A stretch of 64,000 bases of DNA, taken from NCBI RefSeq assembly GCF_000499845.2, contig NC_023749.2, positions 11,851,298 through 11,915,297 of the forward strand, given 5' to 3'. A program made the translations under genes and the position numbers. Positions 34,286 to 45,807 of this stretch are shown here, one piece after another. Each line of letters opens with the position of its first letter. The first letter of the stretch is position 1. The notes below the pieces were generated by a model. It was not told where the DNA came from and did no database searches. It saw only the letters and a list, made by a program, of their open reading frames with translations. The stretch is from Phaseolus vulgaris (taxonomy: Eukaryota > Streptophyta > Magnoliopsida > Fabales > Fabaceae).

Positions 34286-37155
34286 TCCCCTCCCCCTTGG
34301 AAAGGATTTGTCCTCAAATCCAACTCGTCATCGTCATTGGTACCTACAAATGGAGAAAGATCAATTACATTAAAAGTGTCATGTACTCCATATTCAAGAG
34401 GTAGGTCCAATTTATATGCATTGTTGTTGACTCGCTTGAGAACTTGGAAAGGTCCATCTCCTCGGGGACTTAGTTTGGACTTCCTTTGAGTTGGAAATCT
34501 ATCTTTGCGAAGGTGAAGCCAAACTAAGTCTCCTTCCTCAAAAATTATTTCTCTCTTCCCTTTATTGTTGTATTTTGTGTACTTTTCATTTTGTTGTTGT
34601 ATTTGGAGTTTAATCTTCTCATGCATTTTCTTTACAAAATCAGCTTTGATTACGCCTTCCTTATGCACAAAATCTTGTGGATTAGGAAGGGGTATCAAAT
34701 CCATGGGTGTGAGAGGATTAAAGCCATATACTACTTCAAAAGGAGAAGCATTAGTAGTCTTGTGAACTACTCTATTGTAAGCAAACTCAATATGGGGAAG
34801 GTACTCATCCCAAGATTTGTGGCTGCCCTTCATGATAGCCCTAAGCATAGTTCCAAGAGATCTATTGACTACTTCGGTTTGTCCATCCGTTTGAGGGTGA
34901 CAAGAAGTTGAAAATTGTAGTCTTGTTCCAAGTTTACCCCAAAGAGTTTTCCAAAAGTGGCTGATAAACTTGGGATCTCTATCGGACACTATACTTCTAG
35001 GGAGACCATGGAGTCTCACCACTTCTCTAAAGAAGAGTTTAGAAATATTTTGAGCATCATCTACTTTGTGGCATGGAATAAAATGGGACATTTTGCTAAA
35101 ACGGTCCACTACCACAAAGATAGAGTCATGGCCTCTTGCAGTCCTAGGAAGTCCTAAAATGAAATCCATGCTAATGTCTTCCCAAGGAGCATTTGCAATC
35201 GGCAAAGGGGTATAGAGTCCATGCGGCATTGTTCTAGACTTTTCTTTTAAACATGAGATACATCTAGAACAATGTCGTTGAACATCTTTCCTCATGTGTG
35301 GCCAACAAAATTTTGCTTTTAAAAGATCTAGAGTTTTATCAACTCCAAAATGGCCCATGAGTCCCCCTTCATGTGATTCTTTGACAAGGAGTTTCCTATG
35401 TGTTCCTTGGGGAATGCAGAGTTTTCCTTCTTTAAAAAGATATCCCTCGGACACATAATAACCTCCTTGCGCTCTATGTAGACATTGGGCATAGATGGAT
35501 GAGAGTTCTTGGTCATCTTGGTAAAGCTCTCTTATGTGGTCAAATCCAAGAATTTGGGCACCCAATTTTGAAAGGAGTGTATGCCGTCTTGAAAGAGCAT
35601 CGACCACTATATTGGTGCTCCCTTTCTTGTATTTGATTACATAAGGAAATTGTTCAAGAAATTCCATCCATTTAGCATGTCTCTTGTTGAGCTTGTGTTG
35701 GCCCTTTAAATATTTGAAAGACTCGTGATCACTATGTATGACAAATTCTTTAGACACAAGGTAGTGTTCCCAAGTCTTTAGGGCTCGCACAAGAGCATAG
35801 AGCTCTTTGTCATAGGTGGGGTAGTTGAGGGTGGCACCATGGAGTTTTTCACTAAAATAAGCAATGGGGTGTCCACCTTGCAACAAAACCGCACCTATGC
35901 CTACCCCCGATGCATCACATTCTATCTCAAAGGTTTTGGAAAAATTTGGAAGAGATAGGATGGGTGCATTGGTGAGTTGAGCTTTTAGCCTTTGAAAGGC
36001 TTGCTCATGCTTTTCATTCCAACAAAATGCAACATCTTTTTTAACAAGTTCATTCAAAGGAGATGCTAGGCTAGAAAAATTAGGCACAAACCTTCTATAG
36101 AAGCTAGCTAACCCATGAAAACTTCTTACATCACTTACATTTTGTGGAGTTGGCCACTCTCGGATGGCTTTGATTTTCTCGGGATCTACATGCACCCCCT
36201 TATTGTTTACTATGAAACCTAAAAAGACTACACTATCTACACAAAAGGTACACTTATCCCTATTTGCAAAAAGACTATTTTTCCTAAGAACTAGAAGAAC
36301 TTCCCTAAGGTGACTTAGATGGTCTTCTAGGGTTTTACTATATACTAAAATATCATCAAAGTAAACTACTACATATTTACCTATACAATCCCTCAAGGTG
36401 TGATTCATAAGCCTCATGAATGTACTTGGGGCATTAGTAAGCCCAAAGGGCATCACCAACCACTCGTATAATCCAAATTTGGTCTTAAAAGCGGTTTTCC
36501 ACTCATCACCCTCCTTGATTCGAATTTGGTGATATCCACTTTTAAGGTCAATTTTGGAGAATAGAGTTGACCCATGCAATTCATCAAGCATATCATCAAG
36601 CCTTGGAATTGGATACCTATACTTGATGGTGATGTTGTTGATTGCTCGACAATCACAACACATGCGCCATTTTCCATCTTTTTTTGGCACCAACAACACA
36701 GGTACAGCACAAGGGCTTAGGCTTTTTTGAACCCAACCCTTCTCCAACAAGTCTTGAACTTGTGATTCTATCTCCTTAGTTTCCTCGGGGTTGGTTCTAT
36801 AAGCAGGCCTATTTGGTAGGCTTGCCCCCGGGATAAAGTCAATTTGATGTTCTATTCCCCTTAGAGGAGGAAGCCCAATGGGTCCTTCTTGTGAGAATAG
36901 ATCTTCAAATTCACTCAAAAGATTTTCGATTTGAGGAGGTAAATTCATAAGTTCACTACTTGTGGCAGTGCATGTAAGTGCTCCTTTACACAAGATAAGG
37001 CTTGGTTGTTCAACAAGAAGCAAGTTTTCAAAGACGTTTTCAAGAGGCTTTGCTTGTTGACCAACCTTGTGGGAAGGAACACTCTTCTCCCACGCCTTCC
37101 TATCCCTAAGGATTTTCTCTTTTTCTAGCGCTCTTTTTTTTTTTGTTTTCCTCAT
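34003..37155 (-). CDS. Gypsy pol polyprotein: RT, RNase H, integrase (1050 codons)
   Basis: Reverse transcriptase (about residues 145-320) has [11 protein letters not shown] at 264-274. RNase H (about 405-520) has the catalytic aspartate in [11 protein letters not shown]. Integrase has its zinc region at H595, H602 and C632-C635, and the D664, D725, E761 triad with 35-residue spacing. After the GPFQVLKRV segment the tail is rich in glycine, then has repeats of the form ERLD. From about residue 957 the frame lies inside the 3' LTR. The domain order RT-RNaseH-INT is Ty3/gypsy. The start is nominal: the protein is expected to arise from gag-pol, but the frame changes across an A11 run at 37134-37144. 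The frame is otherwise fully open. Confidence 0.93.
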   Translation of the reverse strand: MRKTKKKRALEKEKILRDRKAWEKSVPSHKVGQQAKPLENVFENLLLVEQPSLILCKGALTCTATSSELMNLPPQIENLLSEFEDLFSQEGPIGLPPLRGIEHQIDFIPGASLPNRPAYRTNPEETKEIESQVQDLLEKGWVQKSLSPCAVPVLLVPKKDGKWRMCCDCRAINNITIKYRYPIPRLDDMLDELHGSTLFSKIDLKSGYHQIRIKEGDEWKTAFKTKFGLYEWLVMPFGLTNAPSTFMRLMNHTLRDCIGKYVVVYFDDILVYSKTLEDHLSHLREVLLVLRKNSLFANRDKCTFCVDSVVFLGFIVNNKGVHVDPEKIKAIREWPTPQNVSDVRSFHGLASFYRRFVPNFSSLASPLNELVKKDVAFCWNEKHEQAFQRLKAQLTNAPILSLPNFSKTFEIECDASGVGIGAVLLQGGHPIAYFSEKLHGATLNYPTYDKELYALVRALKTWEHYLVSKEFVIHSDHESFKYLKGQHKLNKRHAKWMEFLEQFPYVIKYKKGSTNIVVDALSRRHTLLSKLGAQILGFDHIRELYQDDQELSSIYAQCLHRAQGGYYVSEGYLFKEGKLCIPQGTHRKLLVKESHEGGLMGHFGVDKTLDLLKAKFCWPHMRKDVQRHCSRCISCLKEKSRTMPHGLYTPLPIANAPWEDISMDFILGLPRTARGHDSIFVVVDRFSKMSHFIPCHKVDDAQNISKLFFREVVRLHGLPRSIVSDRDPKFISHFWKTLWGKLGTRLQFSTSCHPQTDGQTEVVNRSLGTMLRAIMKGSHKSWDEYLPHIEFAYNRVVHKTTNASPFEVVYGFNPLTPMDLIPLPNPQDFVHKEGVIKADFVKKMHEKIKLQIQQQNEKYTKYNNKGKREIIFEEGDLVWLHLRKDRFPTQRKSKLSPRGDGPFQVLKRVNNNAYKLDLPLEYGVHDTFNVIDLSPFVGTNDDDELDLRTNPFQGGGDDGGGPSTSSHGSQSPHHEERLDQGERLAPRNERLDREEGKRLPMERLGVPLDRLGPLTRSMAKHVQAQMEEATDGREKALYMLHQGPIGVFSR
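34286..34298 (-). other. Polypurine tract of the young gypsy element
   Basis: On the minus strand the sequence is AAGGGGGAGGGGA directly before the LTR start TGATGG. It also codes for the glycine run of the pol frame. Confidence 0.8.
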
Positions 37156-38470
37156 CCCTCTTTTGCTTCATTTGTATTTGGTCTTTTACCACTTGAGAAT
37201 GTGGTAAAGGACTAAGTACAAACTTTTTATACTTATGGGTGAAGGAAATTTCGTTAGTGAGACCATCATGCAAGGTTTTCTTATCAAATTGCCATGGTCT
37301 CCCTAATAAAATATGACAAGCTTCCATAGGCACTACATCACATAAAACTTTGTCTTTGTAGTTCCCTATGGAAAACTTGATTTCCACTTGCTTGTCTACA
37401 TGTAGTTCCCCATTTTTATTAAGCCATTGAAGTTTGTAAGGTTTTGGGTGGGGAACCACTTGTAGCTTAAGCTTTTCAACCATCCGAGCACTACAACAAT
37501 TACAACTAGAACCACTATCCACAATGAGAGAGCATATGTTTTCTAAAACATTGCATCTTGTATGAAATATGTTCTCTCTTTGTGTTTCAATGGATGTGCT
37601 AGGGTGATTGTTGAGGGTTCTCCTAATCATAAGCAATTCTCCCTCTAGTGGAGCTACCCTCTCATCCTCTCCCCCTTCCTCTCTCTCACTAGGCTCATCC
37701 TCGCCACTAGTGTACTCATCTACACCTTTAAGAAACAAAGTCCTTTGGTTTGGACATTGTGCTTGCACATGCCCCCTACCATAGCACTTAAAACATTTAA
37801 CATCTCTAGCTCGGATGGGTGGGGTTAAGGTTTCTTTGGTGAAGGGCTTGGTAGGCTCTTTTGGTTTTTCCTTGGATGTACTACCCTCCCTTCTAAACTC
37901 TTTCTTGGGATAAAAGCTAGAATAGGGGCTCACCTTTTGACTTGAGGTTTTGCGCAAGTTTTGTTGCTCAACTTTAATGCAAAGTTGAACCAAATCATTC
38001 AAGTCTTGATAAGGTAAGAGCTCTACTCTATCTCTTATCTCAAGTGATAGGCCACTAAGGAACCTAGCTATGGTGGTTTCCTCCTCTTCTCTAATGGATG
38101 CTCTCATCATGTAGAGCTCCATTTTTTGCCTATACTCTTCCACACTCATGTTCTTTTGTTGGAGTCTTTGGAGCTTGTCCATCAACTCCCTATGGTAGTA
38201 GGAAGGTATATGTCGACGTCTTAGGGCTCCCCTAAGGTCATTCCAATATGTAATGGAAGGTTCCCTATGAAGACGTCTATCTCTTTCGAGAGAGGTCCAC
38301 CAATACATGGCGTTCCCTTGGAAACTAAGGGTGGCTAAGGGTACTTTTCGTTCCTCACTTACCCTATGGCAAGCAAAGAGTTGCTCTACCTTCATCTCCC
38401 AATCTAGATATACTTCTACATTTTCCTTTCCATGAAAATGAGGTAGGTCTACTCTTGTTTCCCTTGGCAC
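37106..38470 (-). CDS. Gypsy gag and protease (454 codons, N-terminus interrupted)
   Basis: Gag has the [12 protein letters not shown] block (residues 53-64) and a CX2CX4HX4C knuckle at C226, C229, H234, C239. Protease follows with the VDSGSS active site at D318. The frame ends ARKRENP just after the A11 run at 37134-37144; the pol frame overlaps by about 50 bases. The listed start is only the first methionine after a stop at 38585-38587. The family start is at 38764 (MSSSSHSPKS), matching 24556 of the older copy. Confidence 0.88.
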   Translation of the reverse strand: MPRETRVDLPHFHGKENVEVYLDWEMKVEQLFACHRVSEERKVPLATLSFQGNAMYWWTSLERDRRLHREPSITYWNDLRGALRRRHIPSYYHRELMDKLQRLQQKNMSVEEYRQKMELYMMRASIREEEETTIARFLSGLSLEIRDRVELLPYQDLNDLVQLCIKVEQQNLRKTSSQKVSPYSSFYPKKEFRREGSTSKEKPKEPTKPFTKETLTPPIRARDVKCFKCYGRGHVQAQCPNQRTLFLKGVDEYTSGEDEPSEREEGGEDERVAPLEGELLMIRRTLNNHPSTSIETQRENIFHTRCNVLENICSLIVDSGSSCNCCSARMVEKLKLQVVPHPKPYKLQWLNKNGELHVDKQVEIKFSIGNYKDKVLCDVVPMEACHILLGRPWQFDKKTLHDGLTNEISFTHKYKKFVLSPLPHSQVVKDQIQMKQKRDEENKKKKSARKRENP

Positions 38471-38499
38471 CTCTTGTTCCCTTTGCCTAGTTCTTCTAG

Positions 38500-38764
38500 G
38501 GGGTGGTTGGTAATAATCATTGATTCTACGGCTTCCCTCCCCTAGAGACTCAATACTTTGAGAATGGGATGCATGAGTTTTTTTTTATTTTTGTGATTTT
38601 TGTGATTTCTCTTCTTGAGCTTTAGCCAACTCATTGATTTTGTTCTCATTCTCCAATTGTCTAAAAGATATCAATTGTACCGCTTGGGATACTTCTTTTA
38701 AAAGAGTTTTCAAAGATTTTACTTCACTTTCTATAGACTTTGGAGAGTGAGAAGAAGAAGACAT
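38500..38764 (-). pseudogene. Gag N-terminal segment interrupted by a stop in an A-rich run
   Basis: From ATG at 38764 the frame reads MSSSSHSPKSIESEVKSL and continues to a TAA at 38587-38585 within an A-rich tract. Beyond it the same frame resumes with THASHSQ and reaches RINDYYQPPPRR, leading into 38470. A single stop therefore separates the segment from the rest of gag. Confidence 0.65.
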
Positions 38765-40607
38765 GGCTAAAACTTTGTGTATATAGGTGTTTTACTTTGA
38801 GAAAGTTTAGGAAAGTTAGAGAAGGTAGTTTTCCAGGTAAGGGAGGTGAGTCACAAAGGACTACTTAAGTACCAAGCCTTTTCCTTGCCAAAAACTATCC
38901 CCCAATATCTTCACACAAGACTTTCTCTTAGTGAAACACTTAGAACACAAATAAGTTGAGAAATAAATGCAAGAAAACAATGCAAGCTAACTATGCAACA
39001 AAGCTAGTCGGTTTAGCACAAAATTTAAACAAAATTAAACATGCAAAGCGTAGCTATGAAAGCAAGAAAAGCAATTACAAACAAGTAACAATTACTAACC
39101 AAGAATTGCTATACTATTCGGCCCTAGGTGAGGCTTCTTGGACACTTTGAGCCCTTGAAGACACATTCACCGTCTAAAACCTAATTAACAAGGTAATTAA
39201 CAATAAACCAAGTTGCAAAGGAAATAAGAGAACTCCCTTTGTTGATCCTCTTTTGATTAGTGCACTTCCTTGTTGTCTTTGATTGTTGATCTTCCAAGTG
39301 TTTGTAGTGTTTATTTCAAGAATGTTTGTTTCGGCTTTGACCTTGTCTTCTCCTTAGAATGATGGCCTTTAATACTCCAATTTCCAGCACCTAGCAAAGG
39401 GCTAAACCTTAACCAAATCAAGTTCCCATTCACATAAGCACCAAAGAAGAATTAAATTCCAGCACCCAAATTAGAGGTCAAAGAACAAAAGCAAGAAACA
39501 AATTTAATTGAATAAAACAGTACCACCAAAAGGATTTAGATTGTGACAACTAGAAAGAGAGTCAAGTAATTAAAGCAAACAAATAAAGGTACTCAAATAA
39601 AAGTTGGCACACAAAAGAATTCCTAAAGAAAAGCACTAGATTAGATGACCAAATAAAAAAAACAGCACCACTGGAAAATGTTGTGTGCCAGAAAACGTGT
39701 TTGTTCCCCGATTTATGCTGATCTGTATTTTTGGAATTTGGCTCTGAAATTTGTTATGCAAGATATTCAGGATCTTATCTAAAATCTGGCTTTGGAATCA
39801 CTCAAAACGGATGCACCATTGTTTTTTAATAAATTTTGCAAAATTGGTGTTCGGTTATGCCAGCTGGAGCGCTTCAGATTTGCACTCTGATCTTAAAAGA
39901 TTTATCATTTTTTTCTGTTGCTTTTTTTGACCTAATTCTTTTTTTGTCCTTTCTATAACACTTTAAACTTGCATTTTCCAGAGAATCAAAATTTTCCTAT
40001 GGGTGGAAATATTTTTCTGGGTTAAAACAGCCAAAACAGAGAAGGTGTAAACAGGGGAATATGAAAACTGGAAACAAAAACAGCAAGATACCAAAGTTTA
40101 GACACAATGGAAATTTGTGAAATAGAATTGTGTATGATCTAAACACAATATGAACTCAAACTAAAAATTAAAAAGGCACCAAAGGAGCAAAGAACAGCAG
40201 ATTCAAGCAAAATAAGGAGACCCAAAATCAAGAAACAAATAAGCCAAATAAAAGGACTACTATGAATTGTTGACAATATGGATGAACATGACTTGACAAA
40301 ACATGTATAGATTCAGAAAATTAAAGACTCAAAGCATAATATGAACCAAAATAATGAAAGCAATAAAGACTCAAAGCCTAAAAGAAAATAGCAACACAAA
40401 GGTGTATGGAATCCTATCACAAATTGCACAAGAACTTGTTCAAGATCAAATGAACAAGAGTGCTTCGGTTGGATCTTCCACAAAGCACACCAAGAACAAA
40501 TTAAAATGTAAAAAACAGCAAGACAAGTAAGGAAAGTAAATGACAATATGAAATAAAGAAGAACTAAAATTTAAAAGACAAGGAGCTACTCATCTTGAAG
40601 AACCAAA
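38765..40607 (-). other. Long untranslated leader of the young gypsy element
   Basis: About 1.8 kb without coding potential lies between primer site and gag. Short stretches near the gag end (for example AAGTACCAAG and TGAGGCTTCT) are shared with the leader of the older element at 24557-26343. Confidence 0.7.
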
Positions 40608-40620
40608 GCTCATGATACCA
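40608..40620 (-). other. Primer binding site of the young gypsy element
   Basis: The minus strand reads TGGTATCATGAGC two bases from the 5' LTR. It is a near match to the plant initiator tRNA-Met site TGGTATCAGAGC. Confidence 0.75.
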
Positions 40621-40622
40621 AA

Positions 40623-41321
40623 TGATGGCATTTTCATGAAGTTCTTCTTGAATCAATGTAGAGTATGGGGCGGAAGCAATGAATGAGAGTGAGCAAGATC
40701 CTCCTAAGAGTGGTGTTGATCTTGTAGGTGCATGATAAGTATGGGTATTGAGTGGTTCGGCCAGCTCAAGGGAAAAGATGAAGGAATTGAAGTTTAGAGC
40801 CTAGGATTCTAGGGAGAAGCAAAGTTGAGCACAAATTGGCAGCATAACTTTACTCACAATAAACTTGCCAAATACATGAGATAGCCTCCCTATTTATAGG
40901 CTATTTGGGACGTAAATCATAAGCTAATGCTTAATGAAATGTAAACCAAATGAAATGCAAAGCTATGCCATGTGCCATGACCGGTCACACCTAGCAAAGT
41001 TCTAGAAGGTTTCATTTCAAAATACTTTCTACACTACCCTATCTACTAAATACCCCTATTGGGCCTTGATGCAACATATACAAGGCTTTCTCTCTTCCAT
41101 CCGTGGCTTCTTCCACTTGTGCTTGTACATGCTTGGCCATTGATCTTGTGAGAGGACCTAGACGGTCTAATGGCACACCTAGACGCTCCATGGGTAGACG
41201 CTTTCCTTCTTCACGGTCTAGACGCTCATTCCTTGGAGCTAGACGCTCTCCTTGGTCTAGACGCTCTTCATGGTGTGGGCTTTGGCTCCCATGGCTAGAT
41301 GTGCTTAGCCCTCCTCCATCA
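40623..41321 (-). repeat. 5' LTR of the young gypsy element
   Basis: It is 699 bp with TGATGG...CCATCA ends. It differs from 33587-34285 at two positions by eye: ATTTG/ACTTG near 41117 and CTTGG/CTTAG near 41308. TSD CTTCT follows at 41322. Confidence 0.93.
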
Positions 41322-43793
41322 CTTCTGGTGGAGATAGATCTCAAAATCCATCTGGGTTTCGTCCACCCATTCGTCCACTTATCAACCATGATGCTTCTTG
41401 GAACTATGCAAAACCGATTTGTCAAATTTTCCACAAACTTGGTCACACAGTAGACACATGCTGGCATAGGTATGACCCTCATGCTACCCATTCTTACAAT
41501 GCTAATATGTCACATTATGCATCTCCCATGAATTACGATTCTACACTGTCTATTCTTAGAGCACCCTCCACTATAGAAGACCCTATCTGGTATCTTGATA
41601 CAGGTGTCAGACATCATATCACCAAAGACTCTAATATATTTACTAAAAAACAACCCTATCAAGGTAATGACGATCTCAATTTCGGCAAGTGACAAAATAT
41701 GAATATTTGTCATACTCGTTTTTTCATTTATACTGACCCAAATACACACACTTTCAACCTTCATAATATGTTGCATGTCCCTGCCATCACCAAAAATATG
41801 ATAAGTGTTGCTCAATTTGCCAAAGATAACAATGTTTACTTTGAATTTCATGCTAACCTCTATTATGTTAAACATCAAGCAACCCATCAGATTTTACTTC
41901 AAGGAGTAATTAAAGATGGGCTTTATGTGTTTCTGCCATCTCTCCCCACACCTACTCACTCTGTTCAATATGCTTCTTATAAACCTAAGATCCCCACTTT
42001 ATAGCTTTGGCATAACAGACTTGGGCACTGTAATTTTTCTCTTTTTCAACGTGTTTTGAATGATTGTCACATTTTATATACATCGGTTTTGTGCTCCATG
42101 CATACGTGGAAAGCTTCATCAACTTCCCTTCCACACCTTTGTTATTCAATACACCGAACCTTTGCAATTAATTTTCATTGATATTTAGGGTCCCGTTCTT
42201 GTTTGTGCTTCTAATGGTGCACGTTACTATATCTCGTTCTTAGATGCACACACTAAATATACGTGGTTGTTTCTTCTGCATAATAAGTCTCAAGCATTAA
42301 ACTCTCTTATCTGTTTCAAAACTTTCGCTGAAAAACAAACTGGCTTTAAACTTTACACTATTCAAACAGACAATGCTAAGGAATTCCTATGTTTCAAATC
42401 TTTTACTCAAATGCATGGTATTTTTCATTGCCTCACTTTTCCTCACACACATGAACAAAATGGATCCATCGAACGTAAGCACATGCACATTTCTGATATG
42501 CGGTTAACTCTTTGCTTTTGCTTCTTTACCCATAAAATTTTGGGGTGAAGCTTTCACCACTGCCATGCATATAATTAACATCTTACCTTCCCTTGTTCTT
42601 CAAAATAAATCTCCCCGTGCTTTACTGTTTTAGAAAACACCGAGTTACATACAATTAAAAACCTTTGGTTGCGCTTTTTATCCCTTACTTCGACCTTACA
42701 ATAAACACAAACTAGATTTTAAAACTACTATGCTGTCTTTTTCTTGGTTACAACTTACACAACAGAGGCTACATATGTCTTTCTTCTACAAGTAAGGTCT
42801 ATATATCTAGACATTTTGTTTTTAATGAAGATATTTTCCCTTACCCTATACCTGCATATAACTTCACTCCCACCACTATTATTCACTCTGATTCTAACTG
42901 CTTAAACCACCATATCACTGTTCTTAATCAACTTGTTGTTATTCCTGCTTCTATTCCACATACTAACCCTGAATCTTCTTTATCTGTTCCTAATCCTCTT
43001 CCATCTCCCTCGCTGCCAATATCTTCATGGTCATGCAAATACACACTCCATGACAACACGTTCCAAGGCCGATTTCTTCAAACCAAAATCTTTCATGTCC
43101 CAAGCCACCACAACATCCCACATTCCTACCTCTATCAACGAAGCTTTGTCTTCTCCTCAATGGCTGCAAGCAATGATCGATGAATATAATGCTTTCCTCA
43201 CCAATCATACATGGTCCATAACATCTCTTCCTGCTGGTGCAAAAGTTGTTGGGTGTAAGTGGTTATTCAAAAATAAATACAATATCGACAGTTCCTTTCA
43301 ACGTCACAAGGCACAATTGGTTGCTAAGGGGTTAATCCAAACTGCTGGGTTTGATTACACTGACACCTACAACTGAGTCATTAAACCTGCCACAATCCGC
43401 CTTGTTTTATCTCATGCCATCTCCGCTAGTTGGCCTATCCACCAAATCGACGTCAATAACGCCTTCTTGAATTGAGACCTCAAGGAGGACCTCTACATGA
43501 CCTAGCCACCAGGATTCGTGTCCAATTCTCCACATTTAGTATGTAAACTGCATAAAGCGCTATATGGGTTAAAACAAGCTCCGCTATCCTGGTTCCACAA
43601 GCTAAGTGCAACCTTTCAATCTTTTGGTTTTCATTCCACCAAAAGTGACACATCTTTGTTTGTTAAATTTCATTCCACATACACAATATTTATTCTAATA
43701 TACGTGGATGATATTATCATCACATGGTCTTCCATGACAACAATTCAACCCTCATCTCTAGCCTCACTCCTTGTGTTGCCCTCAAAGGCCTAA
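41322..43793 (+). pseudogene. Ty1/copia element, 3' part (gag knuckle, protease, integrase, RT)
   Basis: This continues the element split at 33586. A zinc-knuckle remnant CQIFHKLGHTVDTC lies near 41430. Protease has WYLDTGVRHHIT near 41590 in place of the usual DSGA. Integrase is at about 42185-42515 with TKYTWLFLL, IQTDNAKEF and HEQNGSIERKH, so the D...E positions are visible. RT is at about 43130-43740 with KARLVAKG-like (HKAQLVAKG), QIDVNNAFLN and YVDDIIIT. Order PR-INT-RT is diagnostic of Ty1/copia. Many stops and frame breaks exist. RNase H and the 3' LTR are missing, so it is truncated near 43800. Confidence 0.88.
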
Positions 43794-45807
43794 ACTTCTC
43801 CATAAGAATTTTCGGAAAGGAAAAATAAAAATAAAAAATAATTTTTTTTTTTAGGTTTTTCATTTTCAAATTCTATAAAATTCTAATCTAAAAAGAGAAG
43901 ATTTACTAATTGACACAAGTTCTCAATAAATACCAATTAATATTGATTTTCTTAATTATTTATCCAATTCTTTTTTAAGACAGAAAAGTAAGATTAACTA
44001 GTGTATAATTAAATTTGTATTTTTTTTTAAATTCTATAGTTTTAATTTTTAACTTGTGAAGAAGAAGATCATTTTCTTCCTCGTACTCTTTGTAAGTCTT
44101 TTTAAATAAACTCATTCAAAAGTGTCCTAAATCATATACTTGTATGGTCTTGCTTTTCGGCGTTTTGCTATTGGATCAATTGCACTCGTGTCTCTTCCAT
44201 TCAGCGTTTTCTTCCTATACCTCCCTAATTTCTTCTTTCATCTTCATAATTATGTAAATATAAAAAAATGCTTTTCTGAACACATATTTTTTATTTTTAA
44301 TTTCAGATTATAAAATAAGAAGACTTTACAAAATTCCTAATTTTTTTATCACAGACTCCATAATACAAAGTTTTATTTCAAATTATACAATTTGAGTAGA
44401 ATTTTGTATTTTATAGATTGTACAATTAAAAAAAAATATAAAAATATATTTTGAATTATATAATTTGAAAAAAAGTTGAAAAATAACATATTCTAAATTA
44501 TACAATCCGAAAAAAACTTTTCCAAATCTAGGTTATATGTTCTAAATAAGGAATAAATTTAAAAAAAACACATGTTAATTGTTTTATTTTAGCAAATCAC
44601 TTCACGCCACTACAACACCCACATGGTGTTCCTTTTCTGCAACTACATTCTCTTGGGTGCAGCCTCCAGCTGGTAGTGGTGATGAAGTTATTCATGCGAT
44701 GGTGAAATGGTGAATGAAACTTTGGATCTTGTTAGAAAAACTCAAAAGGTTGTAAAAAAGAAGCTTACTTAATGACAAATGCTCATAAATAAACTAATTA
44801 TATAAAATTTTACTAACAAGAGGTCATTGAGTAATATATTTATTTAATAATAACATCATTAAAGTCAATACTTGTTGATTAAAAATAGTTTGATATAGCT
44901 ATTAGGTACATTATTTAATTGTATTAGCATTTTAAAATAAAATTTAAATTTAATACAATATTAAGTAAAATTAGTTTAGTTATTTTTATTGATATTACTA
45001 GTAATATATCTATTTTTTTTATATGTAAGGCTATGTACTATTAATTTAAGAGACTTTGGTTTTTACCTTTCGTATGTGTACACAAACCATTCCATAGAAA
45101 ATCCTACTACCTTCTTGGTCAAAACAAATAGTAACGATTTCAAAGTTAACTGAGTTTGAATTTACTTGCAGAAAGAACACATCCATGCATTAATTTCAAA
45201 ACTTCTTTTAAAAAGAAAGTTTAGTGAGAAAGTAGCTTGTGTATTAGATGCAAACTAACTTCCCACCAACTAGTGCCGGAACTACTTCTAAATCACACAA
45301 AATCAGAATTGAAAAAAAAGACAAGAGTTTACAATAAAGATAAACCCTAGTTACTCAAAAGGTTAATCCTAGCTAGCTAGCTACATGTTTTAGTCTTAGA
45401 AATTGTAAAGGGTAGGGTAGTAAGGTCTTAATATCATGAGCTCTTAACCTTAACTATATATAGGGAAGTCAATTCCCGAACCTTAATCCTCTCATAACTC
45501 TTTTGGGGTACTGAGAAGGGATCATGCAAGGTGCGCTCTTGACTTCTTCCCATCTTTCAGCCGAAGTTCCTCACCACCTTTTCATTCTCCACAACACAAT
45601 GAATTGTGACTCTCATCCTTCTTCTAAACTACAACATTCTGAAAACAACATTAAAATAAGTACATAGAAGTTTAGAGGAAGAAGTTTAGTGTATAAGAAG
45701 AATCCAACATCACCAAAACCAAGCAGTTGAAAATAATCAAAGAAAGTGCATGCATGCATGTGTTTGTCTATGAACTTACTGCACAATCCAAAGTGTAGAA
45801 GCTCTCA
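43794..45807. other. Intergenic; AT-rich repeat island at 44280-44530
   Basis: No gene seen. The island has ATTATACAATTTGAA and TTGTATTTTATAGATTGTAC variants like those at 14680 and 27395. The right part (about 45400-45807) is probably the 3' untranslated region and flank of the HD-ZIP IV gene. Confidence 0.5.

Larger units (their letters stand above)
33587..41321 (-). mobile_element. Complete young Ty3/gypsy LTR retrotransposon nested in a copia element
   Basis: The two 699-bp LTRs lie at 33587-34285 and 40623-41321, and the 5-bp duplication CTTCT at 33582-33586 and 41322-41326. On the minus strand the order is 5' LTR, tRNA-Met primer site, a leader of about 1.8 kb, gag-protease, RT, RNase H, integrase, polypurine tract and 3' LTR. 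I count two base differences between LTRs, which points to a recent insertion. Gag-protease and pol are in different frames and gag has one early stop, so this copy is not obviously autonomous. Lineage is tentatively Reina-like; I could not recognise a chromodomain. Confidence 0.93.

Noticed and set aside
34067..34489. 140-codon plus-strand frame rich in RRSxxR repeats, with a copy at 41103-41453
   Set aside because: It is antisense to the pol tail and LTR; the repeats are the complement of the TCTAGACGCTC block.
34003..38470. Endogenous pararetrovirus (caulimovirid) instead of gypsy
   Set aside because: LTRs, TSD, integrase with a DD35E triad and polypurine tract identify a Ty3/gypsy retrotransposon; no movement protein was seen.
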